Below the pieces are notes generated by a model. That model saw only the letters and a list, made by a program, of their open reading frames with translations, was not told the DNA's origin and did no database searches. This document shows, in pieces, positions 46,650 to 58,126 of a stretch of 64,000 nt of DNA. Every line of letters begins with the position of its first letter. Within the stretch, counting starts at the first letter, position 1. The stretch spans positions 259,690-323,689 of the forward strand of contig JACTAT010000013.1 in assembly GCA_014526335.1 (NCBI GenBank). The letters are read 5' to 3'. Made by a program: the position numbers and the translations under genes. This DNA is from Chrysaora quinquecirrha. Lineage: Eukaryota > Cnidaria > Scyphozoa > Semaeostomeae > Pelagiidae.

Positions 46650-47400
46650 TTTAGTACCATTGCTCGGGTCTTATTAGCATTAAATTTGAGGCCAAATCTC
46701 AGACTCTCGCGTTAAATTCTTAAGATTGCTTCTCTAACTCTGCTTTAGAAGCCCCCTGTGAGTGTTGTGTCATCTGCATATCTAATTTTCCGTGTACATG
46801 GGCCACCAACTATACACCCTTGCCTGCTCTTTGTCCTTTCTGCCACAGTGCGCATTATTGCCTCCCAACACACGTTGAATGTCGTTTTGTGACAACAAGT
46901 TCCAATTTGAAACTGTTTGTATGACGATTGTGAACTCGAATTACAGGTCCTGCTTCTTCATTATGCATAACGTTTCTTTATCATCCAAACTGAAGGATAA
47001 GGTGCGCCAAATTCAAGGAGGGTACCTCAGAGTATATGGTGGACTACATTGTCAATTGCTTTTTAAGTAGTCTACAAACATGAACCATAACTGAGAATCT
47101 TGTTTCTTTTGTGATTTATCTATGTTGTTTCTGATTGCCAAATGCATGGCTGATACTTTTGCTAACCTTATCATTTCAGATAAAGTCTAGTCCTTAGGCC
47201 ATTCACCTGCTACCCATACTTCATCTTATTACTCTGATACCAGGCTTAGCTACTTAGCTGTTTGACACAGATTTCCTTCGTGAGTTTGTATGTCGCTCTT
47301 GTGCTAGCTTCGTGGTAGGCATTTTCTGCATCAACAGCCTTATCTCTGAACCAAACTTGTTATGCTATGCGACATGTCTTTTATAAACAATTCAAACTCT
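46650..47400 (-). pseudogene. Non-LTR retrotransposon reverse-transcriptase remnant
   Basis: The minus strand, in several frames, shows FVDYLK near 47085 (the 'FxDYxKAFD' block), then an IMRTVAERTK segment and the catalytic KIRYADDTTL near 46769-46785. After a stop comes SLRFGLKFNANKT, like the 'LGLxINxxKT' block. The order and spacing fit a LINE reverse transcriptase. It is heavily broken. Confidence 0.75.
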
Positions 47401-48130
47401 CTGAAAAGGTAAAGATAAGAGTAAATTCGTTTGGTGTAATACATTCATGGTAAGGCTAAATACGGCGATATGAGCGAAGATGAGATGTTAGCTGAGGAGG
47501 TAACGAAGTTCCCATAACTGAATAACAAATCTTATAAAGATAAGGTATAAAGAGAAAGACAGAAAAGTGAATGCTTGGAAAGCTGTCGAAGATTTCTTAG
47601 GATACGAAGAAGGTATAGATTCTTAACTTTATCACTTTTTCTTTCAATTTATTTTGTTCAGTTTCAATCATATAGCTACAGTAGAACGAAACTCTGAGAA
47701 GGAACTAGAAGGCAGAGTCTTTACTTTTCACATCTGGAAATTTGTAAGTCAAATTGAAAAAGTTTTCAGCAGAAGAAGAAAACAGAAGCTTTGAAATTCT
47801 TTACGTAAATAACTACATTACTTGCTGATGGGTTCATGAAAAAACTCAAATCGAGTTATCGACCCATGCGTCTATCCGATGTGGCTCTTAACTACTTAAT
47901 TGGTTTTAAATGCAAAAACAACTGTGTGAGCACAACAGTATATATTTAATAAAACAGCGTATACAAATATCCTATGTATACGCCATTAAATTGATTAAAT
48001 TTATTTCAACAGAAAAGAAGCCCCAAAGGTTCGAAATTTTGAAGAAAATATACGATCAGGAATGACGAGGAATGACGATCAGTCGAAATCGTAAAAAGCT
48101 CGATGACTGTAGTATAAAGAGACAAGCATG
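47401..48130. other. No gene recognised
   Basis: AT-rich sequence without supported exons or repeats. Confidence 0.35.
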
Positions 48131-48466
48131 GTAAATAGCCCACTACATTAGGCATATTAATCCCCCATCGTAGTGATTATTTACCAAAATAAGCAAAAGT
48201 GCCACCACGATAGTGATTATCCACTACAATAGTGATTATTGGTGCGCTAGCTGGTTACACGAGTCACACAGTTACAGTTATACGTTTTGAACAAAGTGTT
48301 TTGAGTTAGAAATCGCATAAAAATTTGTTATTGAATTTTTGTATCAGTCTTTTTAAAAATTTTTGAGCTAGATTTTTTATTTCTAGCCTAAGAAGGAGAC
48401 TAATCCTCTCATGCCCAGTGTACTAGTAGGTCTCAGAGGTAAAAAAATAGTTTTTGAACCATTATA

Positions 48467-48819
48467 CACTCTTTTTTTATAAGAACAATTTTATAAGAAC
48501 ACGAGTCTGGATTTTGCCCAGATTTTAAGAACAAATTAAGAACAAGCTAAGGCTGGCCTTTTCAGAAGCCTTAAGCATATCTGCTAAATATGAAAGAAAG
48601 ATGTCAGACTGATCGTAAAAAGCAAGCAAACAAAGAAATAAATAAGAATGCTGCATTTTCACACAAACCCTGTTCCACCCCATGCATTCATTGAAAAATA
48701 TAGATATCTAAGTAACCAAGGAATTAAGAACAGATTAAGAACATTTCAGGCTTAAAAACGGAAAATTTAAGAACAGCCAGCTTCGATCAAAATTTCCTAG
48801 TTCTTATAAAAAAAAATTG
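48467..48819. mobile_element. ATAAGAACA-family MITE with TA duplication, copy 2
   Basis: Ends read CACTCTTTTTTTATAAGAAC and, in reverse complement, CAATTTTTTTTTATAAGAAC. TA flanks both sides (48465-48466 and 48820-48821). TTAAGAACA words recur inside. It is related to 7938-8312 in reverse orientation. Confidence 0.65.
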
Positions 48820-49069
48820 TACAACAATCCAAAAGAAAAAGAGCTATATAAAGTAAGTAAAATGCCTTCTCGCATCACCGACACGATAAACTTGTGAATT
48901 TGAACATACAGGAAATATTTCATTAAACCATACCTTATTTCAAAGGAACAGCAATTTTCGATTTTTCATGCTATGATTTTATATAGAGTTATATAGCAAA
49001 GTTTATGGGCATATACTTACACAAAATGCTTTTGGATTCGTCCCACAAATAATTTGGAAAGGACCAACA

Positions 49070-49735
49070 AGTTGATTTCTCTTCTACTGCCTGTTTCTAT
49101 AGTAGTCGTGTTCTGCATACTTTGATTGCGATTTGTCAAAATTAAATCAATACATCTTGGAGTCTCAGCCTTGTAACAAGTAGGTTCTCTACTAAGTTCT
49201 TCAAACTACAAATACTCAATAAGTTCCGTATATCTTCATCAGTCTCTTGAGCATTGAAACCTACCAAAATCATAAAATTCTCGTACTTGGAACTATAATG
49301 ATCTAGGGCTTTACCTAAGTTTTCGTAGAAACATAGTTGTGATTGTGTTGGTGGCCGGTAAACGTTGACAATAATAGCCCATTTCTTCTTCCTTAGATTG
49401 ACTTCAGTACCACTTACCAGCACATTCTATACCATCTTTAAAAGTAAAGGATGTCAATAATTGTGAAGGGATATCACTTCTCACATAGACCAACAAACCC
49501 CCATCATCTTTATTTCTACCTACCCTATAGGAAGCAGCAAATCAATCAATCAAAAATTGTCCACTTGGAGAGAAGAGTCGATTTTGGTCTCAGCAACGGT
49601 TAGGACATCTATGTTAGCTGCAATTATTTCTCTAAGGGCTTCAAACTTACAGTTATAAGTTTTGAACAACGTGTTTTGAGTTTTAAATCGCATTTCCCAC
49701 ATATTTAGCATGCTGCAGTTGCCTGTTACCATAGC
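49070..49735 (-). pseudogene. LINE endonuclease (EEP) domain remnant
   Basis: On the minus strand, ANIDVLTVAETKIDSSLQ (49620-49560) is the first conserved block of LINE-type exonuclease/endonuclease/phosphatase domains. Downstream come KKWAIIVNVYRPPTQSQ with FMILVGFNAQE (the 'GDFN' block, here GFN) and CSLKNLVENLL, in the normal order. A frame break lies near 49430. The 'GDFN' Asp being Gly suggests loss of function. Confidence 0.78.
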
Positions 49736-50389
49736 ACCCTGATAAAAACTTTCAGCGAATGTAAATGTTATCGAAATTAATTTTTTGTAAACACGCTAGC
49801 GAATCTATAATTACTACTGTGGTAGATAACCACTACTGTGGTGGTAGTTTCTGCGTACTGTGGTGGATAATCACTACTGTGGTGAGTTATTATGCTTGAT
49901 GTGGTGCTACTATGCTTGTTGTGGTGGTAGTTTTTTCGAACTGTGGTGGATAATCACTACTTGTGGTGGGTTATTACGCTGGGTTTCCACTTATTTGTTT
50001 TTAGGTGGGAACAGGAACGGGAACCGGCACGGGGAATGAGAACATGAACTGGGAAAAATTGATTTCCAGTTGATTTCTTCAGGAAAAGTGCACAGGACAA
50101 AAACAATCGGATAACTGGAAATTTCAACAATTGCATCGTCACGTCAAGTGAAATTTAAATTTGCCGCGCTCGGTGCGTTAGAAATATCACATTTTGATTG
50201 GTTCTTCGTTTTCCTGTTCGCTTCGTCACAGGCAAAAGTGGAACTCAGTTCAAAGTTTTCCCGTGACCAAACGGACAGGAAAATCAAAATGTTCCCGTGA
50301 AAAAATGTGATGAGCAAAGTGGGCATGCTGACGTGGTTATTTTCCCATTCCTGTTTCCAGCAATTCAATTCAATGGCAATAACTTTGAC

Positions 50390-53300
50390 ATTGTGTTGAT
50401 TTCAGTTCAGGATTCAGGATTCGGTTCAGGATTGGGTTCAGGATTGAGTTCAGGATACGGGGTTGCATATTACGTGGAATAACTTCTGAATGAGAGCTCT
50501 AAAAATTCGGCAAAAATAACCATGGGATTCTCCATGAATTTCTCTACCAGCTTTTATACTTTTAAGTCCTTTATGGTATGAAATTCTATTTTTAACAGAT
50601 TTTTGAAAAACGGCTTTACGTTGTTGGAAAAATCTGTCAACAGAAGTATAGGGTGTCAAAGTGAGGTGAATAACGTCGAGGTAGGTTCGATAAAAAATCG
50701 GATAAGTTAATTTCTAGACAGATAATATATTTTTTTCCCAGCTTTTGGACCTTACACGAAGATTTGAGCGCTTTTTCTATTTTTTAGGCTATCGGGAAAA
50801 CAGCCTAACACAACAGCTGAGCTCGTTTGAGAGAAGAGATTGGGGGTCAAAGTGAGGTGAATAACTTTCGACTAAGCTGCTTAAAAAATCTTAAAAAATC
50901 ATTTTCATACAGAAGCTGAATTTCTCTCCCAGCTTTTCTACTTTTTATGGCATTTAGAGCACAAATTTTATTTTTCGAGTCCCGTTGAAAATAGCCGTGG
51001 AATAATCCATGCCGTTTTCGACGCTGTTTCGACGCAAAGACAGTGCATCAAAGTGAGGTGAATAACATTCCAGCAGACGTACCAAAAAATAGGAAAAAAT
51101 AATTTCTAGACAGGACACGAATTGTGCTTCCAGCTTCTGTACTTTTTAAAGCTGTTTGGATCAATTTTAAACTATTTTAGAGATGAGGATTTCGGCCTCT
51201 GAGAACTCGCATGTCATTTTGGTCTCTTTCAATCCAAATAAAGGGTGTCAAAGTGAGGGGAATAACTTTCTTCCACAAGCTCGTAAAAATCTGAAAAAAT
51301 CCTTTTTAAATACAGTATGTTTTTGTTTCCCAGCTTTTCGGCATCTTATGAGCATTTGAAAAGTATTTCTATTTTTGCCCCTTCGTAAAAATCGCCTTGG
51401 AAATTTGCATGCAGTTTTCGGCCTGTTTCCACGCGAAGACATCTAGTCAATGTGAGGTGAATAACTTCCTTTAACAAGCCCGTAAAAATTTGAAAAAATC
51501 CTTTTTAAATACAGTATGCTTTTCTTTCCCAGCTTTTCGGCATCTTATGAGTATTTGAAAAGTATTTCTATTTTTTGGCCTTTCTTGAAAATAGCCTTGG
51601 AAAATGAATGCAGTTTTCGACATGTTTCCACGCGAAGACATCTAGTCAAAGTGAGGTGAATAACTTTCCTTAGAAAACCCGCAGAAATCTGGAAAGGTCT
51701 CCTTTAGATAGAGGAAAAACTTCTCTTCCACTTTATTTGAATCTTATGTCATTTTGAGCACTTCTTCTATTTTTTCCAACTTGCTCAAAATCGGCCTTAA
51801 ATGAAGACGGACTTTCAAGGAGAACGCACAACCCGACACGAACGGGTTTGTTATTGTTTTCATTGTGGGAAATTGATTGACAGCGTATGATTGACATTTG
51901 CCTCGCCCTCCCACCTCAGGCGACGTCACTACTGTGGTGGATAATCACTACTGTGGTAGTACTATTTACGTACTGTGGTGGTAGTTTCTGCGTACTGTGG
52001 TGGATAATCACTACTTGTGGTGGTTTACTATGCTTGCGGTGGTGGCAGTTTTGGCGTACTGTGGTGGATAATCACTGCTTGTGGTGGTTTACTATGCTTG
52101 CGGTGGTGGCAGTTTTGGCTGATTGTGGTGGATAATCAATACTTGTGGTGGGTTATAATGCTTTATGTGGTGAATACGAAATCATAGCAAAACTCTATGG
52201 ATCAAGCAAGAAAAAACCACAAAATCCACCACAGTACGCCAAAACTGCCACCACCGCAAGCATAGTAAACCACAACAAGTAGTGATTATCCACCAAAGTA
52301 CGCCAAAACTGCCACCACCGCAAGCATGGTAAACCACCACAAGCAGTGATTATCCACCACAGTACGCCAAAACTGCCACCACCGCAAGCATAGTAAACCA
52401 CCACAAGTAGTGATTATCCACCACAGTACGCAGAAACTACCACCACAGTACGTAAATAGTACTACCACAGTAGTGATTATCCACCACAGTAGTGATTATA
52501 GTTTCGCTAGCGTGCTATTGGAGAGGTCTAGAACCACATTATGAAAATGTGGGCAGACGAAACCAAAGACGTCGGCTGAGGTGGGAGGGCGAGGCAAATG
52601 TCAATCATACGCTGTCAATCAATTTCCCACAATGAAAACAATAACAAACCCGTTCGTGTTGGGTTGTGCGTTCTGCTTGAAAGTCCGTCTTCATTTAAGG
52701 CCGATTTTGAGCAAGTTGGAAAAATAGAAGAAGTGCTCAAAATGACATAAGATTCAAATAAAGTGGAAGAGAAGTTTTTCCTCTATCTAAAGGAGACCTT
52801 TCCAGATTTCTGCGGGTTTTCTAAGGAAAGTTATTCACCTCACTTTGACTAGATGTCTTCGCGTGGAAACATGTCGAAAACTGCATTCATTTTCCAAGGC
52901 TATTTTCAAGAAAGGCCAAAAAATAGAAATACTTTTCAAATGCTCATAAGATGCCGAAAAGCTGGGAAACAAAAACATACTGTAATTAAAAAGGATTTTT
53001 TCAGATTTTTACGGGCTTGTGGAAGAAAGTTATTCCCCTCACTTTGACACCCTTTATTTGGATTGAAAGAGACCAAAATGACATGCGAGTTCTCAGAGGC
53101 CGAAATCCTCATCTCTAAAATAGTTTAAAATTGATCCAAACAGCTTTAAAAAGTACAGAAGCTGGAAGCACAATTCGTGTCCTGTCTAGAAATTATTTTT
53201 TCCTATTTTTTGGTACGTCTGCTGGAATGTTATTCACCTCACTTTGATGCACTGTCTTTGCGTCGAAACAGCGTCGAAAACGGCATGGATTATTCCACGG

Positions 53301-53905
53301 CTATTTTCAACGGGACTCGAAAAATAAAATTTGTGCTCTAAATGCCATAAAAAGTAGAAAAGCTGGGAGAGAAATTCAGCTTCTGTATGAAAATGATTTT
53401 TTAAGATTTTTTAAGCAGCTTAGTCGAAAGTTATTCACCTCACTTTGACCCCCAATCTCTTCTCTCAAACGAGCTCAGCTGTTGTGTTAGGCTGTTTTCC
53501 CGATAGCCTAAAAAATAGAAAAAGCGCTCAAATCTTCATGAAAGGTCCAAAAGCTGGGAAAAAATTATATTATCTGTCTAGAAATTAACTTATCCGATTT
53601 TTTTCCGAACCTACCTCGACGTTATTCACCTCACTTTGACACCCTATACTTCTGTTGACAGATTTTTCCAACAACGTAACGCCGTTTTTCAAAAATCTGT
53701 TAAAAATAGAATTTCATACCATAAAGGACTTAAAAGTATAAAAGCTGGTAGAGAAATTCATGGAGAATCCAATGGTTATTTTTGCCGAATTTTTAGAGCT
53801 CTCATTCAGAAGTTATTCCTCGTAATATGCAACCCCGTATCCTGAACTCAATCCTGAACCCAATCCTGAACCGAATCCTGAATCCTGAACTGAAATCAAC
53901 ACAAT
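50390..53905. repeat. 3.5-kb palindrome with phased ~200-bp units
   Basis: The left arm (50390-about 52165) is matched in reverse complement by the right arm (about 52190-53905). Each arm contains units of about 200 bp. In the left arm the word TCAAAGTGAGGTGAATAA starts near 50656, 50847, 51048, 51248, 51448 and 51646; its complement starts near 52831, 53030, 53230, 53431 and 53622 in the right arm, one unit fewer. Two copies are altered (AGTGAGGGGAATAAC, AATGTGAGGTGAATAAC). The arms begin with TTCAGGATTCAGG-type minirepeats. The centre (51920-52520) is made of ACTGTGGTGGATAATCAC words in opposite orientations about a short unpaired core. The right arm also has ~60 bp of extra sequence with CGCTAGCG near 52505. 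No coding potential is evident. Confidence 0.88.
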
Positions 53906-54305
53906 CGATTGATTGAGGAAACGAAACGAAAGAAGTTATACCCTAGGTAGGTATTTAGCTCTCGAAAAGTTTTACCATCCATTCAAAAGGATTGTGTACC
54001 TACCACACAGAAAAGCTTGGTGATTTCTGAATTCTCGTGCCGGTGTGATGCCAGGTACGTAGAAAAATGCATTTCCTAGATATTAGGATATGAGACGGCA
54101 AAGGGAGCAACCGCACCGCATAATTCCAAATAACAGCCCACTCTTAAGCATACTTCTGTTATAAGGACTGCAATTGCTGGATCACCCACACTACTCAGAA
54201 AATTACAGTGAAGGTTTTTATCGAATAATTGGAACAGCAAGACCTCTGTTTCATTGAGGCATTCTTGAATCAGTCCTCGTCAAACCAAAAAGGACGGTTT
54301 TGGAA
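53906..54305. other. No gene recognised
   Basis: Unremarkable sequence between the palindrome and a dispersed repeat. Confidence 0.35.
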
Positions 54306-54311
54306 AGACAA

Positions 54312-54495
54312 AGACTTTGTTCTCTTACTTGGACTCTTCAATTAAATCTATTTGTCTTCTCACTGTATCCCGCAAGCTGACTGGTGTTGAAAACATAATA
54401 CCGATTCAGCTTTAATTATCTGATTGGTGTATTTCGATCCACACCTTGGTAAAGATTCCTGCTTAGTCAATTGTTTCTGTCTGTTTCTGATGTTA
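54312..54495 (+). repeat. Dispersed repeat, copy B (matches 15231-15418)
   Basis: Near-identical to 15231-15418, with a few substitutions, and diverging abruptly at the right (after TTTCTGATGTT). An inverted, weaker relative of its left tip lies at 55020-55100 (CAAGTGAAAAAACGAACTC), so the two may be the ends of one ~0.8 kb element. Confidence 0.7.
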
Positions 54496-55410
54496 AGATA
54501 TCTTCAACCAGGTGATGTTTGCCTGTTTAAATCACAAGAAGCTCTATTTTTATATTTTCATGGCAGCTTATCTGCTTAATTGCAGCTATGGTCTTGGAAC
54601 CGTGAAGATGAGCTGAAAATTGCTTATGCTATACTTCTTCAATAAAAATCAGCCTCATTAGCTCATTAGAAACACACATCATAGTCTTGCTTGCCTCACC
54701 TCCATAAAATTAAAAACTGAAATGAAAAAGCCAGCTCTTTTAAATGATTTGTTGAAACTACTTTTCTTATCTTGTACTAGTGATTTGACACAATTGAGTA
54801 TTCAAAGTGAGCTGTATTTTTTCTCAAACTAAATTGTTTGCTATATCTACTTGGCATTCATTGCATCTTTGCCTGGTTTCACAGTACAGCCTTTTTGATA
54901 ATAAGACTGACACACTACTTTTTTGCAAATGATTGATTATGCACCAACCAGAAATAAAAACTGAACTTGCATTGTGCTTTAAACACCAATCAAATTTAGG
55001 CCAGAAGACAATGAAAATTATTTGAAGTGTCCAAGTGAAAAAACGAACTCTTTCTGGCTACACAGAACCGGCTTTTTGGTTTTGATGTGGACAGATTCCA
55101 AAATGCTAAGATGAAACAAGTATTTTGCCCTGCTAATTATTCTAAAATTTATCAAAAACTTATAATTATTATCAACTTAAACACAACTAATTATAAAAGT
55201 AAAAAATGCTAGTTACTTAAATCTTGCAATATATTTTAACTTTCAAAAGAAGAATGCGATAGTCATATTCAAATTATGTGTTGACGAATTAATGAATTCT
55301 ATTGGTAGATACAAATTTTAAGTGCTACAAGAAAAGAATACATATCTTCTAGGTGACCTTATGTATGATATTAAACATAGTGAAGAAAGAGGCCTGGGTC
55401 ATCCAGTAAC
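54496..55410. other. No gene recognised
   Basis: AT-rich sequence. Apart from the inverted relative at 55020-55100 no features are seen. Confidence 0.35.
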
Positions 55411-55418
55411 GATACAAG

Positions 55419-55789
55419 CCAGGGGGGGGTACTTCACTTATGAATGGACGAGGATGTGCCGCCCAGATTTCGGAAACCCACCCACTTATAATGTAAACCT
55501 TTGCAGAAACAGACCCTATTTTATGAGTATAAATAAGCGGAATACGAGAATAATAAGATTTCTAGACCTTATTATTGCGTGATATTGTACTACGAACATC
55601 TTTGACGCGATGTTGCCACTTTTCTGACCGAATTAAAGTTAAACTTTCGACTTTTCTTCAATTTGCAACCCACTTTTATGGGGTTTTGGTTAAAATCATA
55701 CCCATGTTTAGAGAATTTCCTTGCCCAAAACCCACTCATATGAGCGGCACATACCCGTGCCCAAATTATACAAAGTCCCCCCCCCCGGG
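55419..55789. mobile_element. hAT-type MITE with 8-bp duplication
   Basis: Both sides are flanked by GATACAAG (55411-55418 and 55790-55797), an exact 8-bp duplication as made by hAT transposases. The ends are G-rich on the left (CCAGGGGGGGGTACTTC) and C-rich on the right. Subterminal ATGTGCCGCCC is matched in reverse by a GAGCGGCACAT block near 55743. About 370 bp, non-coding. Confidence 0.78.
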
Positions 55790-55797
55790 GATACAAG

Positions 55798-56373
55798 TGC
55801 ACTTTGAAAGAAAATGTAAGCAATGAATTCGTAGAAGGGGTATGATTTTACAGAGTAGGACCAAATCGCTGCATAACCCTTGTTAACAATTCTTGAATGT
55901 CCACTGTGTATCTTGACTTTGTTGGAGAGTATGGCCAAAAGATCTTGTCTTCTTTGCACTTTTTCATATGCCTTGTCGCATTTTCATTGTGCAGTACAGG
56001 ATATGCTCTCCACATTGTCTCATTCATTTACAGTAAGAAAAATGAGGATGGCTACCCAATAACAAATAAGAGGCCAAGAGCAACTAATGTATTGTCAGTA
56101 GCTTTAGTCTGGGATTCATTATTTCTTAGAAAGCTTAAAGATGTAAAGCAGATTTATTAGGAGTGACAAGAATTGAGCACAGATTTTCAAGAATTTAGCT
56201 GAACATGCTGAACAGTCACTGGTCATACATGATTCTGCCACAGGAAATTTGTTTGGTAAATCAAGTTCTGCTGAAAATAACAGCGAGGATTTTTTCAAAT
56301 CATTGACAAAGCAAGATCTTTTTATGTCCGAAGGACATATTAAGAGGGTGTTCTGGAACGCATGTATGCATAG
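55798..56373. other. No gene supported
   Basis: A few short open frames occur but none shows a domain. A perfect palindrome TGTCCGAAGGACA near 56326 resembles the tip motif of the neighbouring ATC-rich element. Confidence 0.35.
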
Positions 56374-56399
56374 AACATAGCCGCGCTATCGCAATGTCC

Positions 56400-56536
56400 G
56401 AAGGACAATAATCACCATCATAATCGTCATCATAATCATCGAAATCGTTATCATAATCAAAATTGTTATCATCATCATCATCATCATCATCGCCATCATC
56501 ATCATCGTCTTCATCATCATCATCATCATCATCGTC

Positions 56537-56583
<47 letters not shown>

Positions 56584-56690
56584 TATCATCAACATCATCA
56601 TCGTCATTGTCATCATCATCATCATCATGTTCATTGTCGTTATCATCATCGTCTTTCCAGCTTTAGCCAGTTCCAGTTTTGCAGCTTCTG
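56400..56690 (+). repeat. (ATC)n microsatellite
   Basis: Nearly pure TCATCA repeats. Poly-Ser and poly-Met frames through it are artefacts. Confidence 0.95.
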
Positions 56691-56714
56691 CAGAATCTAT
56701 AGTGCTCAAGTACG

Positions 56715-56876
56715 ATGATAATCATAATAATCACGTAATCATGATGTGATGACGACGACGATGATAATGATAATGATAATGATAATGATGATGTTCAAGA
56801 TGATGATGATGTTGAATAAGATGACGATGATGATGATAATTATGATGATGATGTTCATGATGATGATGACGGTGAT

Positions 56877-56908
<32 letters not shown>

Positions 56909-56915
56909 CAGTAAA
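56715..56915 (+). repeat. (ATG)n microsatellite, inverted relative to its neighbour
   Basis: ATGATGATAATGATGATGTT-type repeats, complementary to the (ATC)n run at 56400-56690, able to form a long imperfect hairpin with it. Confidence 0.9.
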
Positions 56916-57204
56916 AATAAACAAAATCACACGAGATCAGCAGGAATTTCTACTGCGCCACGACTGCCTCCCCTATTTACCCAAAAATTTGCACGCATCA
57001 GAACCTGAGAATCTTCTACATAAAAATAGGTAGGTAGATAGGTAGATAGGCATATAGACGCTTTTTTCTGCCAAACCGCGTAACAAAAGATAAACCACAA
57101 ATGATAGGAATTAAACTTTGAAATCGCCGTTAAGTGTTGTCGTTAGTGGGCATAATCAACAAAATGCAATTGCTTGCCAAAAACATCAATTAGTATCAAC
57201 TGTT

Positions 57205-57345
57205 ATTGTAGCGCAGTGGAATAATGCGCTTGTTTTTTGCACTAAGGGTTGCGAGCTCGATCCAAGATGCAGGAAACTAAAAATTTGACACCAAGATTTT
57301 CTCGCAAAAAAGCCGGCTCGGTCGGGCTTCAAAGAAAGGTTTGAT
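57205..57345 (+). repeat. tRNA-derived SINE-like sequence
   Basis: TTGTAGCGCAGTGGAATAAT has an A-box shape, and GCGAGCTCGATCC about 35 bp later is a B-box close to consensus. A short body follows. The acceptor ends do not pair, so it is a SINE head and not an active tRNA. Confidence 0.55.
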
Positions 57346-57839
57346 TACAATATTGCAAAATGTTGCTCAAATCTAATTTGATTTTATTTTTTATTTTGAA
57401 ATATTTTCATACAATTTTTGATTGGGTTGTTATTTCTAGAAGTCCTCTTACATGTAAGATATTTTCGTGTGAAGAGAGGAGGAGATTGTGGCGCAGTAGA
57501 AATTGTTGCCAAGTTAGACAGAAGAAATTTTTCCAAAACAGTTTGCGGCTTCGAGAATCATCTGAAAATAAATGGTTCAAAGTGGCAATCAATTCTTCAA
57601 AGTGCTACTAATTATCGAATATAGTCATCTGCATAGTATGCGAATTCTTATGATAGCTTTTGGAGATTCTAGAATAATAATTCATCATTTGAAGCGAAGA
57701 TTACCGGTTTCGGTGCACTGAAGGGAGTTATTTGTTACACAGTTTAACCTATGAGTTCAAATTTATTAGTACATATACGTTACTAGAGGTTTTCTATTTT
57801 CGATTCAAAGATTTGGGATTCTTCCAGGAAAGATTCAGT

Positions 57840-57939
57840 GATCATCATTTTCGTCTTCAACGTGATCATCATCATCAGGATCGTCTTTAGCATGATCATC
57901 ATGGTCATTGTCATCCTCTTCAAAGTCATCATCATCTTC

Positions 57940-57974
<35 letters not shown>

Positions 57975-58090
57975 TATCATCATTATCATCATCATCATCC
58001 TCATCGCCATCAACATAATCATCATTCTCGTCATCGTTGTCTTCTTCTTCGTCATTATTAACATCATCTTCATCATTATTATCATCATCA
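57840..58090 (+). repeat. (ATC)n microsatellite near the right tip
   Basis: Imperfect ATCATC/TCATCT repeats ending about 10 bp from the GTCCTTCGGACATTGC tip motif. Confidence 0.9.
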
Positions 58091-58126
58091 TCAGCGTCCT
58101 TCGGACATTGCTACAGCGTTGCTATT

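Larger units (their letters stand above)
48135..49985. mobile_element. Element with long CCACCACAGT-rich inverted ends
   Basis: The left side (48135-48260) has TAGTGATTATCCACTACA-type words and ends at GCGCTAGC. The right side (49785-49980) has the complement, CGCTAGCG followed by many ACTGTGGTGGATAATCACTA words. The two sides are in opposite orientation, as long terminal inverted repeats made of short tandem units. The interior holds a TA-flanked MITE and a LINE endonuclease remnant. The same words form the centre of the palindrome at 50390-53905. Confidence 0.55.
56374..58126. mobile_element. Inverted-repeat element with ATC/ATG microsatellite interior
   Basis: The left tip AACATAGCCGCGCTATCGCA runs into ATGTCCGAAGGACA. 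The right tip, read in reverse complement, gives AAATAGCAACGCTGTAGCAA then TGTCCGAAGGAC. Inside are (ATC)n at 56400-56690, (ATG)n at 56715-56915 and (ATC)n again at 57840-58090. The first two form an inverted pair around a ~30-bp spacer. A tRNA-like SINE sits at 57205-57345. Another copy starts near 63818 and disrupts a hAT gene. Confidence 0.65.

Noticed and set aside
49990..50389. GGAACAGGAACGGGAACC-type stretch and possible hairpin left of the palindrome
   Set aside because: I could not define paired ends or a second copy, so no element is claimed.
56463..56709. Poly-Ser and poly-Met open frames
   Set aside because: Direct translation of the ATC microsatellite.
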